A DNA stretch of 40,717 bases from a virus. Within the stretch, counting starts at the first letter, position 1; each line of letters begins with the position of its first letter. Under the pieces are notes generated by a model. It searched no databases. It worked only from the letters and a program-made list of their open reading frames with translations, and had not been told where the DNA came from. Made by a program: the position numbers and the translations under genes. Below, piece after piece: positions 1 to 8,270 of this stretch. The DNA lies in the IMG/VR virus record IMGVR_UViG_3300006754_000044, positions 1 through 40,717 of that record. One strand, written 5' to 3'.

Positions 1-155
1 CAATCTTTGATGAAGAAGATTCGGCCCTTATCCTTCAGCCGGTTTAAGAATTTCTCGCCAGATTGAGTGACGAGGTTAATTGGGTCGCCTGAATAGGCGT
101 CTAGAGTAGTCGATACGAGGGTATCGATATCGTAGCTGTAGCTAGGTGTAGCCAT
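1..155 (-). CDS. Probable major capsid protein, N-terminal fragment
   Basis: A reading frame starts at the ATG at 155-153 and stays open to the left edge, so only the first 51 residues are present. A good ribosome binding site (AGGAG) lies just upstream of the start. The visible part begins MATPSYSYDIDTLVSTTLDA and is followed by a soluble, mixed alpha/beta sequence with no signal peptide. The identification rests on position: it directly follows an acidic scaffold-like gene and the portal, which is where short-tailed phages place the capsid gene. The fragment carries no diagnostic motif. It could instead be another virion protein. Confidence 0.55.
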   Translation of the reverse strand, partial: MATPSYSYDIDTLVSTTLDAYSGDPINLVTQSGEKFLNRLKDKGRIFFIKD

Positions 156-167
156 TATTTAACTCTC

Positions 168-866
168 CTAAGAGTTATCCCCCATAAGCTCGCGCATCTT
201 GCTGCGAGCGATGCGACTCGGATCATTCGCTGACTCTGCAGTCGGGGCCTCACCGCCTAACTGGATCTCATCCGGAACTTCGGGAACATCGAAGGCAGTC
301 ATGCCCTCCTTTATCTGACTTACGCCAGATGATGGTCCTTGGGCATCCGGGAGGAGAGCGCCAGAGGCATGAATGAGACTCCTGATTCCAGCTTCACTCA
401 AGAGGGTCGTCCCATCGATTCGGCCAGCCTCTTTCTCGGCAGAGTAATACTCGATTACCTGCTGATGCTGAGTGCCGCCCTCGTCGATATTCAGATCCGT
501 GAAGATATTCTTGAGGCGTGAAGTTGCCTCATACTTCATTCGCATTTCTGCGTCCCGAGCTTCGAACATCCGACTCACCTCGTCGCGTGATAGTCCGCCT
601 TTGGAGGTAGGTTTAGATGATGCCGCATCTTTTGCGGCCTTGTTATCCCACGTTGACTTGGCATCATTGACGGACCGGGAAACGTAGGAGCGAACAGCTT
701 CCCGCAAAGCGGGATCCTGAATGTCCTCGAGGCGATTAAAGTTCACCTCTTCCTTTCCTGTGGCCGCAGTCGCCGCTTCAGCGTCAAGATCTAGGTTTAC
801 CTCCGTAGAGGGCGCAGTATCCTGGGTGGCTTCGGGTGTCTCTGTAGTTTCTTGTTCTTCAGTCAT
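168..866 (-). CDS. Putative capsid scaffolding protein
   Basis: A 232-residue, highly charged, low-cysteine protein with an acidic, Thr/Glu/Ala-rich first 40 residues and a largely helical middle. That composition is typical of phage scaffolds, which guide prohead assembly and are then released. The C-terminal stretch (about residues 215-232, ending RSKMRELMGDNS) is short, basic and helical, as in scaffold capsid-binding tails. The start at 866 is supported by an AGGAG site 7 to 8 bases upstream. The gene lies between the portal/zinc-ribbon pair and the capsid start, the standard position. No catalytic motif is visible, so it is probably not a maturation protease. Confidence 0.7.
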   Translation of the reverse strand: MTEEQETTETPEATQDTAPSTEVNLDLDAEAATAATGKEEVNFNRLEDIQDPALREAVRSYVSRSVNDAKSTWDNKAAKDAASSKPTSKGGLSRDEVSRMFEARDAEMRMKYEATSRLKNIFTDLNIDEGGTQHQQVIEYYSAEKEAGRIDGTTLLSEAGIRSLIHASGALLPDAQGPSSGVSQIKEGMTAFDVPEVPDEIQLGGEAPTAESANDPSRIARSKMRELMGDNS

Positions 867-888
867 TTTCTTCTCCTGGGGACATCGT

Positions 889-1308
889 TCAAGTTTTCCG
901 GAAATCGGTCTTGACTCTGCCTTGCCCAGACTTGCTCTTTGTCGCCTTATCGACGACGCCCTGATGAGCTCGCTTGCCTGGGGAATTTAGGATAGCAGCC
1001 TTCCGCGCCTCGAACTTCTTCTCGTCGCGTACTTCGCCTGTATCCATGGAGATGCCTGCTTTATCGTAGACTTCCCTCATTTGCTTTTCTGATGTGACAT
1101 GTCTGTCTGGATCCCTTGGGTGCAGATGGAAAACCTCCTTGCCATCTGACCACCCCGGAGGGACCTTCCCTGATACGCTCTTAGCGCTGATGACTTGCGT
1201 CATGGTCGATCCGCATGCGCAGACAATCTCTCTTGGGACGGAAGACATGGTGAAGAAGAACTCAGAGGATCCTTCACACTCCTTGCAGGCGAAATCATAA
1301 TTAGGCAT
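889..1308 (-). CDS. FmdB-type zinc-ribbon phage protein
   Basis: A 139-residue protein. Its N-terminus MPNYDFACKEC plus a second CAC pair near residues 30-32 forms a four-cysteine zinc ribbon of the FmdB/CxxC-CxxC-SSSS family. The rest is charged and probably disordered, ending in a Lys/Arg-rich tail suited to nucleic acid or protein contact. The start codon overlaps the portal stop (TAATG), which indicates translational coupling. Small FmdB-like ribbons are often found next to phage portal and head genes, but their role is not established. It might assist assembly or regulate late expression. Confidence 0.7.
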   Translation of the reverse strand: MPNYDFACKECEGSSEFFFTMSSVPREIVCACGSTMTQVISAKSVSGKVPPGWSDGKEVFHLHPRDPDRHVTSEKQMREVYDKAGISMDTGEVRDEKKFEARKAAILNSPGKRAHQGVVDKATKSKSGQGRVKTDFRKT

Positions 1309-3308
1309 TAGACTCCCCCCCGTGGTCCTAGTAGCGGAACTTGGCCTCCGCGAAGCGCGGGAGCTGCAATTCCTTCGTCAGCCATGGCTCCCATTCCTGG
1401 GCCAGCGGCCTGTGTTCCTGCAGCTAGCTTGGCTTGCTGCTCCATAGCTGCCTTCTGTGTCTCCATCTGATGCCCCTGCAGTGCGGCGCCAATCCCGACA
1501 CCCGCCTCAGCAGGCATGAACCCATTCTCTGTCCCCTGGAGTATTAGATTCTGATAGTAAGAAACGTAGAGTTCGTGATCGTCACCAGGGCTGACTGGAA
1601 TAGGATCTCCTGTGAGAAGGTACCTAATGATTCTGTCCTCGGGGCCCTGCTCGACAGCTGGGGCTTCGAGAAGTAGGTCGATATCCGTAATGCCCATCGC
1701 CTTGCCAGTCCGACGAAGAATCTCGCGGATGACCTTGGGAATGGAGCCTCGGAAGTTAGCGACCGTCTGAGTGGCCTGCTGGAGGAAAGTGAGGAGTGAC
1801 TCAATCTCTCCCTTACGGCTGATATGCTCCAGGTCTACTGGGTCCACTCGGAATGAATAGCTGCAGACGCGTGGGTCTGGGATATCGATGACTCGAGTAA
1901 GACCTGAGGCGAGAGGGATCTCAGCCTTCTTGCCATAGAGCTTGCGCTGCCACTTATGATGGACCCTAGCAATCTCTCCCCAGGCGTCGGAGATAACTTC
2001 GAGCCTATCCTTATTCCGCCTAGACGCATTCTGCGTGATGGCGGCTGCCTCGGTCGCACTCTTCTCAGGATTGAGGGGTGTCCCTCTCTCCATAGCGGAG
2101 ACTCCCGTGACGTCATCGAAAAGGGCGATATAAGTATTAAGGGCCGAGAGGTATTGGTCGAGAGTCGCATTCATCTCGACAGGGCGAAGAGTCGCATTGA
2201 CCCCCCGCTGCGCATCGTCAACGTCCACGCCTACGAAGAGACGAGAGCCGCGAGGCGATTCTACGATTTGCCTGATGACCTCCTGACGGATGGCCTGCTT
2301 ATCGTAGAGGTTAATGTTATTGATTGTCTGAATCTCTCTGTCAATCTGACCGAGGACTCCGATGATCATTCGCATGAGGGGAATCCAAGAGAGGCACTCA
2401 GCTGGGGCGACGTCCTCGTTAGGCGGCGCATCCAAGAATGAGCGGATGACTAGAGGGCAGATAGGGAGAGTCTCGGTCCCGACATAATTGCCGAGAGCCA
2501 TTCTCTTCCGTCTACTGCGAGTCTTCTTGCTAGCTACATCGACGAAGATACTCATAGGGCAGGGGCCTTCGGCTCCGCCATAGAGGAATCCTGGATGGTA
2601 GACCTCGGTCACCGCGACGTGGTCCCAATCATTGGGGTCGGCGTCCTTGAGGGCCTGAGACTTCTGCCAGGATTTAGGGAGAGTCCCGAAATCTCTCTCG
2701 TAGTGGTGATAGTGGAAGCGTCGATGGAAGGGCTCATAGCCGCACTGAGTTGGCTCGAGAGCCTCGAACTCTGCTCGGTCAACTAGCTCCTTTTCGTCTG
2801 GCTTGGGGATAAACTTGAGGCCAAAGTAGGGAGAGACCATCCCAAGGAAGGCCGCCCGTCGCATCGCCTTCTCTAGGCCGCCGTGATCTGTGACCCACTC
2901 TGTCAGCTCATTCTGGTGCTCGGCTGCGTAGGTCGCACCTGGAGTTCTGGACTTGACCTCCAGAGTCGGACTGCCTGGGACGAGTGCCGTAATGATAGTC
3001 CTGAGACGAGAGAGAAATAAGTTGGCCGTAGTCTCAGGCGGATGCCATTCCGAGACTCTAGTCGGATGGGGGACGTCGTTAATCGAGATCCCTCCCTCAG
3101 GGATTTCGTCAATCCAGCGATTCCTATTCTCAATGTCTCGGCAAGCGTAGAGATCCGAGATCTCCTTGCTGGTAGCAGAGTAGACCGCGTCTAGCTTTCC
3201 AAAGGAATCCTGGACCAGGGAAGCGAGCTCGTTTACGGCCTCTTCCTTAATTTGGTAGATCTTCTCAGAAGCTGGCTGAGATCTGGGGCCACCGCTGTAG
3301 CTGGCCAT
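1308..3308 (-). CDS. Portal protein (head-to-tail connector)
   Basis: A 666-residue protein of the size of short-tailed phage portals, which form the dodecameric DNA gate at one capsid vertex and dock the terminase and neck. The sequence has the usual central pattern: an adaptor-binding region with W and P residues, then a segment around residues 410-450 containing GTPLNPEKSATEAAAITQNA and a long helix, which resembles the conserved 'A-T-E-x-x-x-I-x-Q-x-A' stem helix of portals. The C-terminal 60 residues are Gly/Ala/Gln/Met-rich. The gene sits two genes downstream of the large terminase. Its ATG overlaps the upstream stop codon (TAATG) and there is no separate Shine-Dalgarno, so coupled translation is likely. 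Confidence 0.88.
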   Translation of the reverse strand: MASYSGGPRSQPASEKIYQIKEEAVNELASLVQDSFGKLDAVYSATSKEISDLYACRDIENRNRWIDEIPEGGISINDVPHPTRVSEWHPPETTANLFLSRLRTIITALVPGSPTLEVKSRTPGATYAAEHQNELTEWVTDHGGLEKAMRRAAFLGMVSPYFGLKFIPKPDEKELVDRAEFEALEPTQCGYEPFHRRFHYHHYERDFGTLPKSWQKSQALKDADPNDWDHVAVTEVYHPGFLYGGAEGPCPMSIFVDVASKKTRSRRKRMALGNYVGTETLPICPLVIRSFLDAPPNEDVAPAECLSWIPLMRMIIGVLGQIDREIQTINNINLYDKQAIRQEVIRQIVESPRGSRLFVGVDVDDAQRGVNATLRPVEMNATLDQYLSALNTYIALFDDVTGVSAMERGTPLNPEKSATEAAAITQNASRRNKDRLEVISDAWGEIARVHHKWQRKLYGKKAEIPLASGLTRVIDIPDPRVCSYSFRVDPVDLEHISRKGEIESLLTFLQQATQTVANFRGSIPKVIREILRRTGKAMGITDIDLLLEAPAVEQGPEDRIIRYLLTGDPIPVSPGDDHELYVSYYQNLILQGTENGFMPAEAGVGIGAALQGHQMETQKAAMEQQAKLAAGTQAAGPGMGAMADEGIAAPALRGGQVPLLGPRGGV

Positions 3309-3721
3309 TATTTGAATCCATACAGGACTACTACATTGGAGCTGGAGCTAGTGTCTGTGACTCGCATCATATGAGGAATGGCCACTCCATGAAGGATGCC
3401 TGCTTTGGTTGCGGAAGGTTCCATTGCAACTCCTGTGGCATCAAGCTTCCTGGTAGCAGTGTAATCGTCGTTGGGGACGTCGAACTGGACGGCACCTGCG
3501 GCTACGACCACGATGCGTCTATATCGATAGGTCTTAAAGTAGATAGATGATTCCCCAGAGCCAAGTGTGAACTTCAGGACATCGTATGTGTTATTGGACC
3601 CGTCGACATAATTGCTCTCTGTGCCATCGGCTTCTGCCCCGGCGTCCTCGGGGTCAAGAGTTCTCTGGCCGAAGACATCGTCGGAATCGAGTTGGGTGAC
3701 TGGTACAGCTGGAATTGGCAT
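3308..3721 (-). CDS. Small beta-rich structural protein (hypothetical)
   Basis: A 137-residue acidic protein with short alternating hydrophobic strands (for example RRIVVVAAGAVQFDVP at about residues 68-83), a Ser/Thr-rich turn region and a C-terminus ending VVVLYGFK. It has no signal peptide, transmembrane helix or cysteine pairs. Its place between the beta-repeat protein and the portal in the late operon suggests a virion component, such as a head-decoration or minor head protein. I do not recognise the family. The ATG at 3721 is preceded by an AGGAGATAACA stretch on the coding strand, a good ribosome binding site. Confidence 0.6.
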   Translation of the reverse strand: MPIPAVPVTQLDSDDVFGQRTLDPEDAGAEADGTESNYVDGSNNTYDVLKFTLGSGESSIYFKTYRYRRIVVVAAGAVQFDVPNDDYTATRKLDATGVAMEPSATKAGILHGVAIPHMMRVTDTSSSSNVVVLYGFK

Positions 3722-3730
3722 TGTTATCTC

Positions 3731-5608
3731 CTAGGCGCCTTTGTTATGATCAATGAATGGTCTAGCCTCTCCTCGTGAGCCTCTTTTGTGCATCTCGACA
3801 ATAAGATGCCATGTATAGGTGTAGTTATCGTCTACACCCGATAGAGAGACCCTCATACTTTTAGGTGGATCCACTACGTAGCCCGAGAAATTGGAGTAGG
3901 TGGGAGAAGTAGGGCTACCGTTGTGAGAATCTACGTATCCAGTAGTAATTCCGTATGGGGCTAGCGAATTAGCTGTGTCGTAGTCGCCGGTATAGAGTAT
4001 GTCGTCGTCATAAGAGTTGGCTATGTATCCAGAGACGGAGCGCGACTCGAGCTGGTGATCGCCCCCGTCATAGAGATCCGTCATCTTAGGATAACTCGAA
4101 GTTACCTTTAGGTCTGACTTGCCTAAAGCATAGGTGCTTAGTCCTGTCACCCCCTCCTCTTCCACCCAATGTGGGTAACCTCTTACCTCTCCGTATGTAT
4201 TCGTCTTGAAGGCTGAGTGTCCTACGGACCTCATATTGACGTTGCCTCCGTTCCACCCGACTCTAATATTAGCCTGAACGGACGTAAGGGTGAGAGTTCC
4301 CGAACCCTGAGAAGAGAGACTAATGTGGGTGTGGGTAGCGCTGTTGTTGCTGGAATATCCAGAAGTTGTGCAGTGCTCTTTCGATGCGCAGAATTTGATC
4401 GTATCCTTATCTACTGGATCGATATAGTAGTTCGTAGAGGCAGCTAGGCCCGTAGGAATTGCTCCGCCTCCTGAGACGGATACCTGAACCCTGGAGCCTA
4501 CGGTGAATTTGTGGTCCGCTACTGTTAGCGTATTATTGGTTGTGCTGACGATAGCGCCTAAAGTAACAGCAGGAGCGTAGGGCGTATCCTCTAACCCTCC
4601 GTGTACGCCTCCATACCCGTTAGCTGGCCAAAGAGTGCCACTCTTGAAGTAGCTCATGTGAAACGCCGGGGCGGCGCAGAAAGAGTTCCCGCCATAGTTA
4701 TTGCGTCCCTTATTGGCTACTACGCTCATCGTCCAGTCTGAGCCGCTGCCCTCGTCAGCAATATCGAGGATAACTTCGCTGTCGACGTCTGCTTGAGTTG
4801 CGGAAAGAGAGCCCCTGCTATTGGTGAGTCGGTTGTAGTAATACTCGGTCCCTGCGGTAATTCCGTCGGGTAAACCTGTTCCGGCTAGTGTTACGACTGC
4901 TCCCGTCGTAAAGCCGTCTCTATTCTGCCCCTCTCGGTTGCTGAGTCCCACAGACGATTCAGCTGTGTAGGTGTTACCGAAATCGCCTCCATATCCCGGT
5001 ACGTGAGTGAAGACGTTAGCATACCCTGTGCTTCTATCGGGGTCTACGACGAAAACAGCTTTGCCATCCGCAGAATCATAAATCTTAATGGGAACATCCT
5101 GGCAGAAATTATTGATGAACTCATTAATGGTGCATCGCTTGAGGATGAGCATATGGTCGTGGTTCCCATTCTTTGTGCCAATTGCAGAAGAGTTAGCTGT
5201 AGGCTGGACTATCTTCGTTACTCTTACTGGCACAAACATATCCTCGTCGGAGTGAGAGTAGCTAGTATGGCCGCCTGGACCATAGGCGCGGTCATGCTCA
5301 ATTCCGGGTCCTCCCAGTCGGTAATAGGCATCGGTGGAGCCTATCTCGTTGTCGGGATCTGTGACGAATGCAGAGAAATATCGATTGTATGACGAGTAGC
5401 CATAGAACCGGACATAGTCATATCCCGCAGTATCGATGATCGCGGTCCCTCCGTATCCCCCCCAGCCTAAGTAAGTATAGCGCTGGATCTTGCAGGTATC
5501 ATCGTTAGCGTAGATCTTAGTTGGATACTGTCTACGATTGGTTCTAACGTCCTTGCTATGTACTTCGTACCGATCGTAGTGAGATTGAGGGTAGTGTCTT
5601 GAGCTCAT
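3731..5608 (-). CDS. Beta-repeat virion protein, possible fibre or decoration protein
   Basis: A 625-residue protein very rich in Tyr, Gly, Ser and Asn. Two copies of a module common in phage fibre and surface proteins are visible. The first has G-x-V-V-T-L-A-G-T-G-L-P-D-G-I-T-A-G-T-x-Y-Y-Y (about residues 235-300). The second has VQVSVSGGGAIPTGLAASTNYY followed by GSGTLTL (about residues 375-450). The general form is 'V-x-L-x-x-x-G-x-L-P-x-G-L-A-A-G-T-x-Y-Y', ending in G-S-G-x-x-x-L. The first 130 residues are Tyr-rich and polar. The gene starts three bases after the terminase stop and is co-directional with portal. Placement between terminase and portal is unusual for a receptor-binding protein, so a head-surface role is equally possible. 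Confidence 0.6.
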   Translation of the reverse strand: MSSRHYPQSHYDRYEVHSKDVRTNRRQYPTKIYANDDTCKIQRYTYLGWGGYGGTAIIDTAGYDYVRFYGYSSYNRYFSAFVTDPDNEIGSTDAYYRLGGPGIEHDRAYGPGGHTSYSHSDEDMFVPVRVTKIVQPTANSSAIGTKNGNHDHMLILKRCTINEFINNFCQDVPIKIYDSADGKAVFVVDPDRSTGYANVFTHVPGYGGDFGNTYTAESSVGLSNREGQNRDGFTTGAVVTLAGTGLPDGITAGTEYYYNRLTNSRGSLSATQADVDSEVILDIADEGSGSDWTMSVVANKGRNNYGGNSFCAAPAFHMSYFKSGTLWPANGYGGVHGGLEDTPYAPAVTLGAIVSTTNNTLTVADHKFTVGSRVQVSVSGGGAIPTGLAASTNYYIDPVDKDTIKFCASKEHCTTSGYSSNNSATHTHISLSSQGSGTLTLTSVQANIRVGWNGGNVNMRSVGHSAFKTNTYGEVRGYPHWVEEEGVTGLSTYALGKSDLKVTSSYPKMTDLYDGGDHQLESRSVSGYIANSYDDDILYTGDYDTANSLAPYGITTGYVDSHNGSPTSPTYSNFSGYVVDPPKSMRVSLSGVDDNYTYTWHLIVEMHKRGSRGEARPFIDHNKGA

Positions 5609-5611
5609 TAA

Positions 5612-7159
5612 TTATTTCCAGATTGTGGTCCCGTAGTCTGTAATGGGAGCGGGGGCCTCTAGTCCGGGCAGGGATCCCCTCCGCTCGAGCATTGTCGACA
5701 ATAATGCGAATGCTGCAAGTAAATCGTCCGAATCTGACAGGGGAAATTCGTGAAGTCGCCTAAAAAGAAGTTCTTTTCCCTCAAATTCTCCCGGAAATCT
5801 GATCAGTCCCTTCCTCATCGCCGTCACTAGACCCATTAGCCTATTGCTGAGAGCGGTGGAGGAGATGGACTGAGATCTAATCCTAACCCCACGCATCCGC
5901 CCGCGTTCCTCAAGCCATGGGGCCAATGTCTCCTGCGCTGCCTTCTTCTCTATCCAGAGCGACGCCATAGTTGGCCGACGCTGAGCGAGATCCTCGATGA
6001 AGCAGACAGCTTCGTCAGTCCCACCGTGCACCTCCCAGGCGCCGGTAGGTACGAAGATGTTTCTATCTGGCTCGAATCCCACTAGGCCTAGCTCCTTGGC
6101 CGGAATTGGCGCGACCATGAGGAGGCCATTCACGCTCTGCTTGCCAGACCTGTCGCCCTCGAGTCGATGGACTGGGTCGAAGAGGAGAATCTCCCTTAGC
6201 CTGTCGTCGCCGGGGAGCTTCATGTCTCTGTCGCTCGCCTCGGAAGTCAGGTAGGTGTCGAATAGGGCCTCCTCCGAGGGGATTGGGTCGCAGAGATATT
6301 GGGCGGCAAAGAAGACCTTCGACACGTCTCGCTGAATCCCTACTATCTCCTCTGCTGACAAGAAGGTAGGGCAGAGAGGCCACCTTCCGTCGGGACCTGG
6401 TCCTTCCCCGTCATCATCCCCTGTGTTCGGATTTGTTCCGTCCCAGACTCCGTGGCTCATCCCTGCCCAACCGTCGTGATGCCTGAGGTAGTCGAGGATA
6501 TCCCCGAAGGCCCAAGGCGTCCCGATGACCGTTATCGGGCTATCAGGATAGCGCATCAGGGGGACCGCTTGTTGGACAAATTCAATAACTTTTTGTCTCT
6601 GCCCATAAGTCCTGGAATTCTGCTCGTTACAGAGGTCGTCGAAGTGGGCGTCTGTGGGGTGGTTTCCCGCTAGGTTACTGGTCACTGCGCCAGCGAAGAT
6701 GGAGGGCTCACGGCCACCGGAAGCAGTCCGGCCCATGACGTTGAGTTTGGCCGTGGGGCCCTGGCTTCTCTTGTCGCTGGCGTCGAGGGCCAAATGCGGG
6801 AAGACCTCACTGACTGGGACATAGAGACCAGGCTTGATTTCGAGGGACCCGTTCAGTCTGTCTCGGATCTCCCCGATTAGCTTCTTGGCTAGGTCCAGCG
6901 TGGCCGAGGCGACGAGGACTCGGCGGTCGGGATCTCGGAGAAGCTTCCATATAGGTAGTATTACAGATAGGAGGGTACTCTTCGCATGGCCCCGAGGGAC
7001 CTGACAGAAAGTCCAAGGCTGAGTCTGCGCATGCGCTATGATTTTTTGGTGCAGATCTCCGAAGACCTTTCGGCCAGATGCATCCCCCTTGTACCCGAGG
7101 GCCTCCCCAAGTGCTATCGGGTCGTCAAAAAGTCTCTTTATCGGTTGGGGTATCGTCAT
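5612..7159 (-). CDS. terL: Terminase large subunit (TerL), ATPase-nuclease
   Basis: The packaging motor pumps DNA through the portal using ATP and cuts it with an RNase H-like nuclease. The ATPase domain shows a Walker A variant R-G-H-A-K-S-T at residues 56-62, followed by the strand VLVASATLDLA (about 81-91). A Walker B-like H-F-D-D-L lies at about 172-176. The nuclease domain begins near residue 320 with the first metal ligand in LLFDPVHRLEGD. A C-terminal pair in SDSDDLLAAFA (about 480) supplies the last acidic residues. The length of 515 is usual for the family. The gene opens the head module just before the portal block. The chosen ATG at 7159 has no obvious Shine-Dalgarno. Confidence 0.93.
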   Translation of the reverse strand: MTIPQPIKRLFDDPIALGEALGYKGDASGRKVFGDLHQKIIAHAQTQPWTFCQVPRGHAKSTLLSVILPIWKLLRDPDRRVLVASATLDLAKKLIGEIRDRLNGSLEIKPGLYVPVSEVFPHLALDASDKRSQGPTAKLNVMGRTASGGREPSIFAGAVTSNLAGNHPTDAHFDDLCNEQNSRTYGQRQKVIEFVQQAVPLMRYPDSPITVIGTPWAFGDILDYLRHHDGWAGMSHGVWDGTNPNTGDDDGEGPGPDGRWPLCPTFLSAEEIVGIQRDVSKVFFAAQYLCDPIPSEEALFDTYLTSEASDRDMKLPGDDRLREILLFDPVHRLEGDRSGKQSVNGLLMVAPIPAKELGLVGFEPDRNIFVPTGAWEVHGGTDEAVCFIEDLAQRRPTMASLWIEKKAAQETLAPWLEERGRMRGVRIRSQSISSTALSNRLMGLVTAMRKGLIRFPGEFEGKELLFRRLHEFPLSDSDDLLAAFALLSTMLERRGSLPGLEAPAPITDYGTTIWK

Positions 7160-7229
7160 TGGAGTCGCAGCGCCCTAAAGCATACCCTAGCAGGAACAAA
7201 ATTAGAATAGATAGTGTCTCCATATATCC

Positions 7230-7562
7230 TCACTCGTCGATTATCGCCCGATATACCCGACTGAAGGCCACCCCCCATTCGGGGCCGTGGTCCTCCTGAG
7301 TCGAGAACCAGCTAAGGCAGTGGGCGTATTCATGCATTAGCGTATCCTCTGCCTGGGCTGATTCCATGCCCGTGCAGATCCCTATTATAAAGGACCGTCC
7401 CCGCTTTGGGGTCTCCCTGAAGTCGGAATATCCATGTTCTTCTTCTAATTTCCTGATGACAAGGCGAACCGAGAAGGGCAAAGGAAGCTTTACCTCCAGG
7501 ATATTGAGCATTTTGAGGAGCCGATCCCTGTATTCGGCCTTGCTGGGTGGGGCATTCTCCAT
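7230..7562 (-). CDS. SprT-like zinc metallopeptidase
   Basis: A 110-residue protein with the zincin signature HEYAH at residues 77-81 and a probable third ligand His92 in D-H-G-P-E-W-G, the H-G-x-x-[FW] pattern of SprT/WLM-type peptidases. The preceding helix pair and the short strand RSFIIGICTG (about 56-65) fit this fold. It is the first gene of the minus-strand late block, 70 bases upstream of terL. Known SprT relatives act on DNA-bound proteins. In phages small versions occur next to terminase, but their substrates are mostly unknown. No signal peptide is present, so it acts in the cytoplasm or in the particle. It is too small and lacks the motifs for an M15 endolysin. Confidence 0.75.
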   Translation of the reverse strand: MENAPPSKAEYRDRLLKMLNILEVKLPLPFSVRLVIRKLEEEHGYSDFRETPKRGRSFIIGICTGMESAQAEDTLMHEYAHCLSWFSTQEDHGPEWGVAFSRVYRAIIDE

Positions 7563-7600
7563 ATGAGGCTCACTATATCAGTTTAGGAGTCCCGGTTCCT

Positions 7601-7639
7601 GGGGGGAGGGGGACCCATTTCCCCCATACCCCACCCCCC
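7601..7639. repeat. G-tract / C-tract inverted repeat
   Basis: GGGGGGAGGGG (7601-7611) is matched by CCCCACCCCCC (7629-7639), a foldback with one A/A mismatch, and a further CCCCC at 7621-7625 could pair instead. It lies 39 bases upstream of the first late gene (start 7562) and would be in its leader. The strand asymmetry could also allow a G-rich four-strand structure. Its function is unknown; it could be an operator, a transcription block or an origin element. Confidence 0.6.
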
Positions 7640-8256
7640 ATCAGTCGATAGCGTGCCTCGCGGCAGACGGCGAGGCTCAAGTAGCAGCGGTTGGGAAAGT
7701 GGCTCCCCCTCAACCTGCAGGGAACATCGAACTCCAGTCGCTATCTCATCTGCAGCATTCCCTTCTCTCCCCTACCCAACCCTTGACGCGACGGTCGCGC
7801 AATCGCCTCCTCGTCCGCGCATAGGGAGGGTGGGGAAGGCCCACGCCCTCCGACCTGGCGGTCGTATTTCGCGGTCCCTGCCCCTGTCTATCTCATTGCT
7901 AACTAATACACACACACAACAGGGATTCATTATGCCCTGACCTCTCGCGCTGCGAGACCTGCGAACGACAAAGTGCCAGATAAGGTTTGAGCGGTGGAGG
8001 AGCTACGAGAAGCCGACGCCCACATTCGTCCTGGCGGCCGAATCGCGTTCTACGAGTCTCACCTCCGCGGCCCTCGGCGAGAGTCGCGGCTTCTTCGTGC
8101 CTAGGGCTATCCAGAGGATGAGTCATACCCACCGCACAAACCAACTGGCACTAAGTCGCCGACTCCGTCGGTTTCGTTCCTCATTCGCAGGCTTTGGGTC
8201 ACGGCGGGAGAATCCCTGTTGGTATCGATATTTCATTGATGCCGTTGATTAGCACT

Positions 8257-8264
8257 AGGAGGTG
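8257..8264 (+). promoter_or_regulatory. Strong ribosome binding site AGGAGGTG
   Basis: A near-perfect Shine-Dalgarno sits 6 bases before the ATG at 8271 and fixes that start over the in-frame GTG at 8262, which lies inside it. It marks the first gene of the plus-strand block as well translated. Confidence 0.85.
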
Positions 8265-8270
8265 TTGATT

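Larger units (their letters stand above)
7563..8270. other. Divergent intergenic region, 708 bases, rich in inverted repeats
   Basis: This stretch separates the minus-strand late block from the plus-strand early block and should hold promoters for both, and perhaps the replication origin. No convincing gene is seen: frames on both strands are short, low in coding character and lack ribosome binding sites. Visible elements are a G-tract/C-tract foldback at 7601-7639, GCCTCG...CGAGGC at 7655-7676, the palindrome CGCGACgGTCGCG at 7787-7799, a CA dinucleotide run at 7908-7918, TCTCGCgctGCGAGA at 7943-7957 and CCGACtccGTCGG at 8159-8171. Several of these could be operators or RNA hairpins. A structured non-coding RNA is possible. 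I could not assign sigma-70 boxes with confidence. Confidence 0.6.

Noticed and set aside
7908-7918. CA dinucleotide run as a functional microsatellite
   Set aside because: Only 11 bases long; could be chance.
7653-7940. A plus-strand frame of 95 codons in the divergent region
   Set aside because: Low-complexity Arg/Ser/Pro sequence, GTG start, no ribosome site, and it covers several palindromes.
7899-8144. A minus-strand frame of 81 codons in the divergent region
   Set aside because: No ribosome site or recognisable pattern; composition fits chance.
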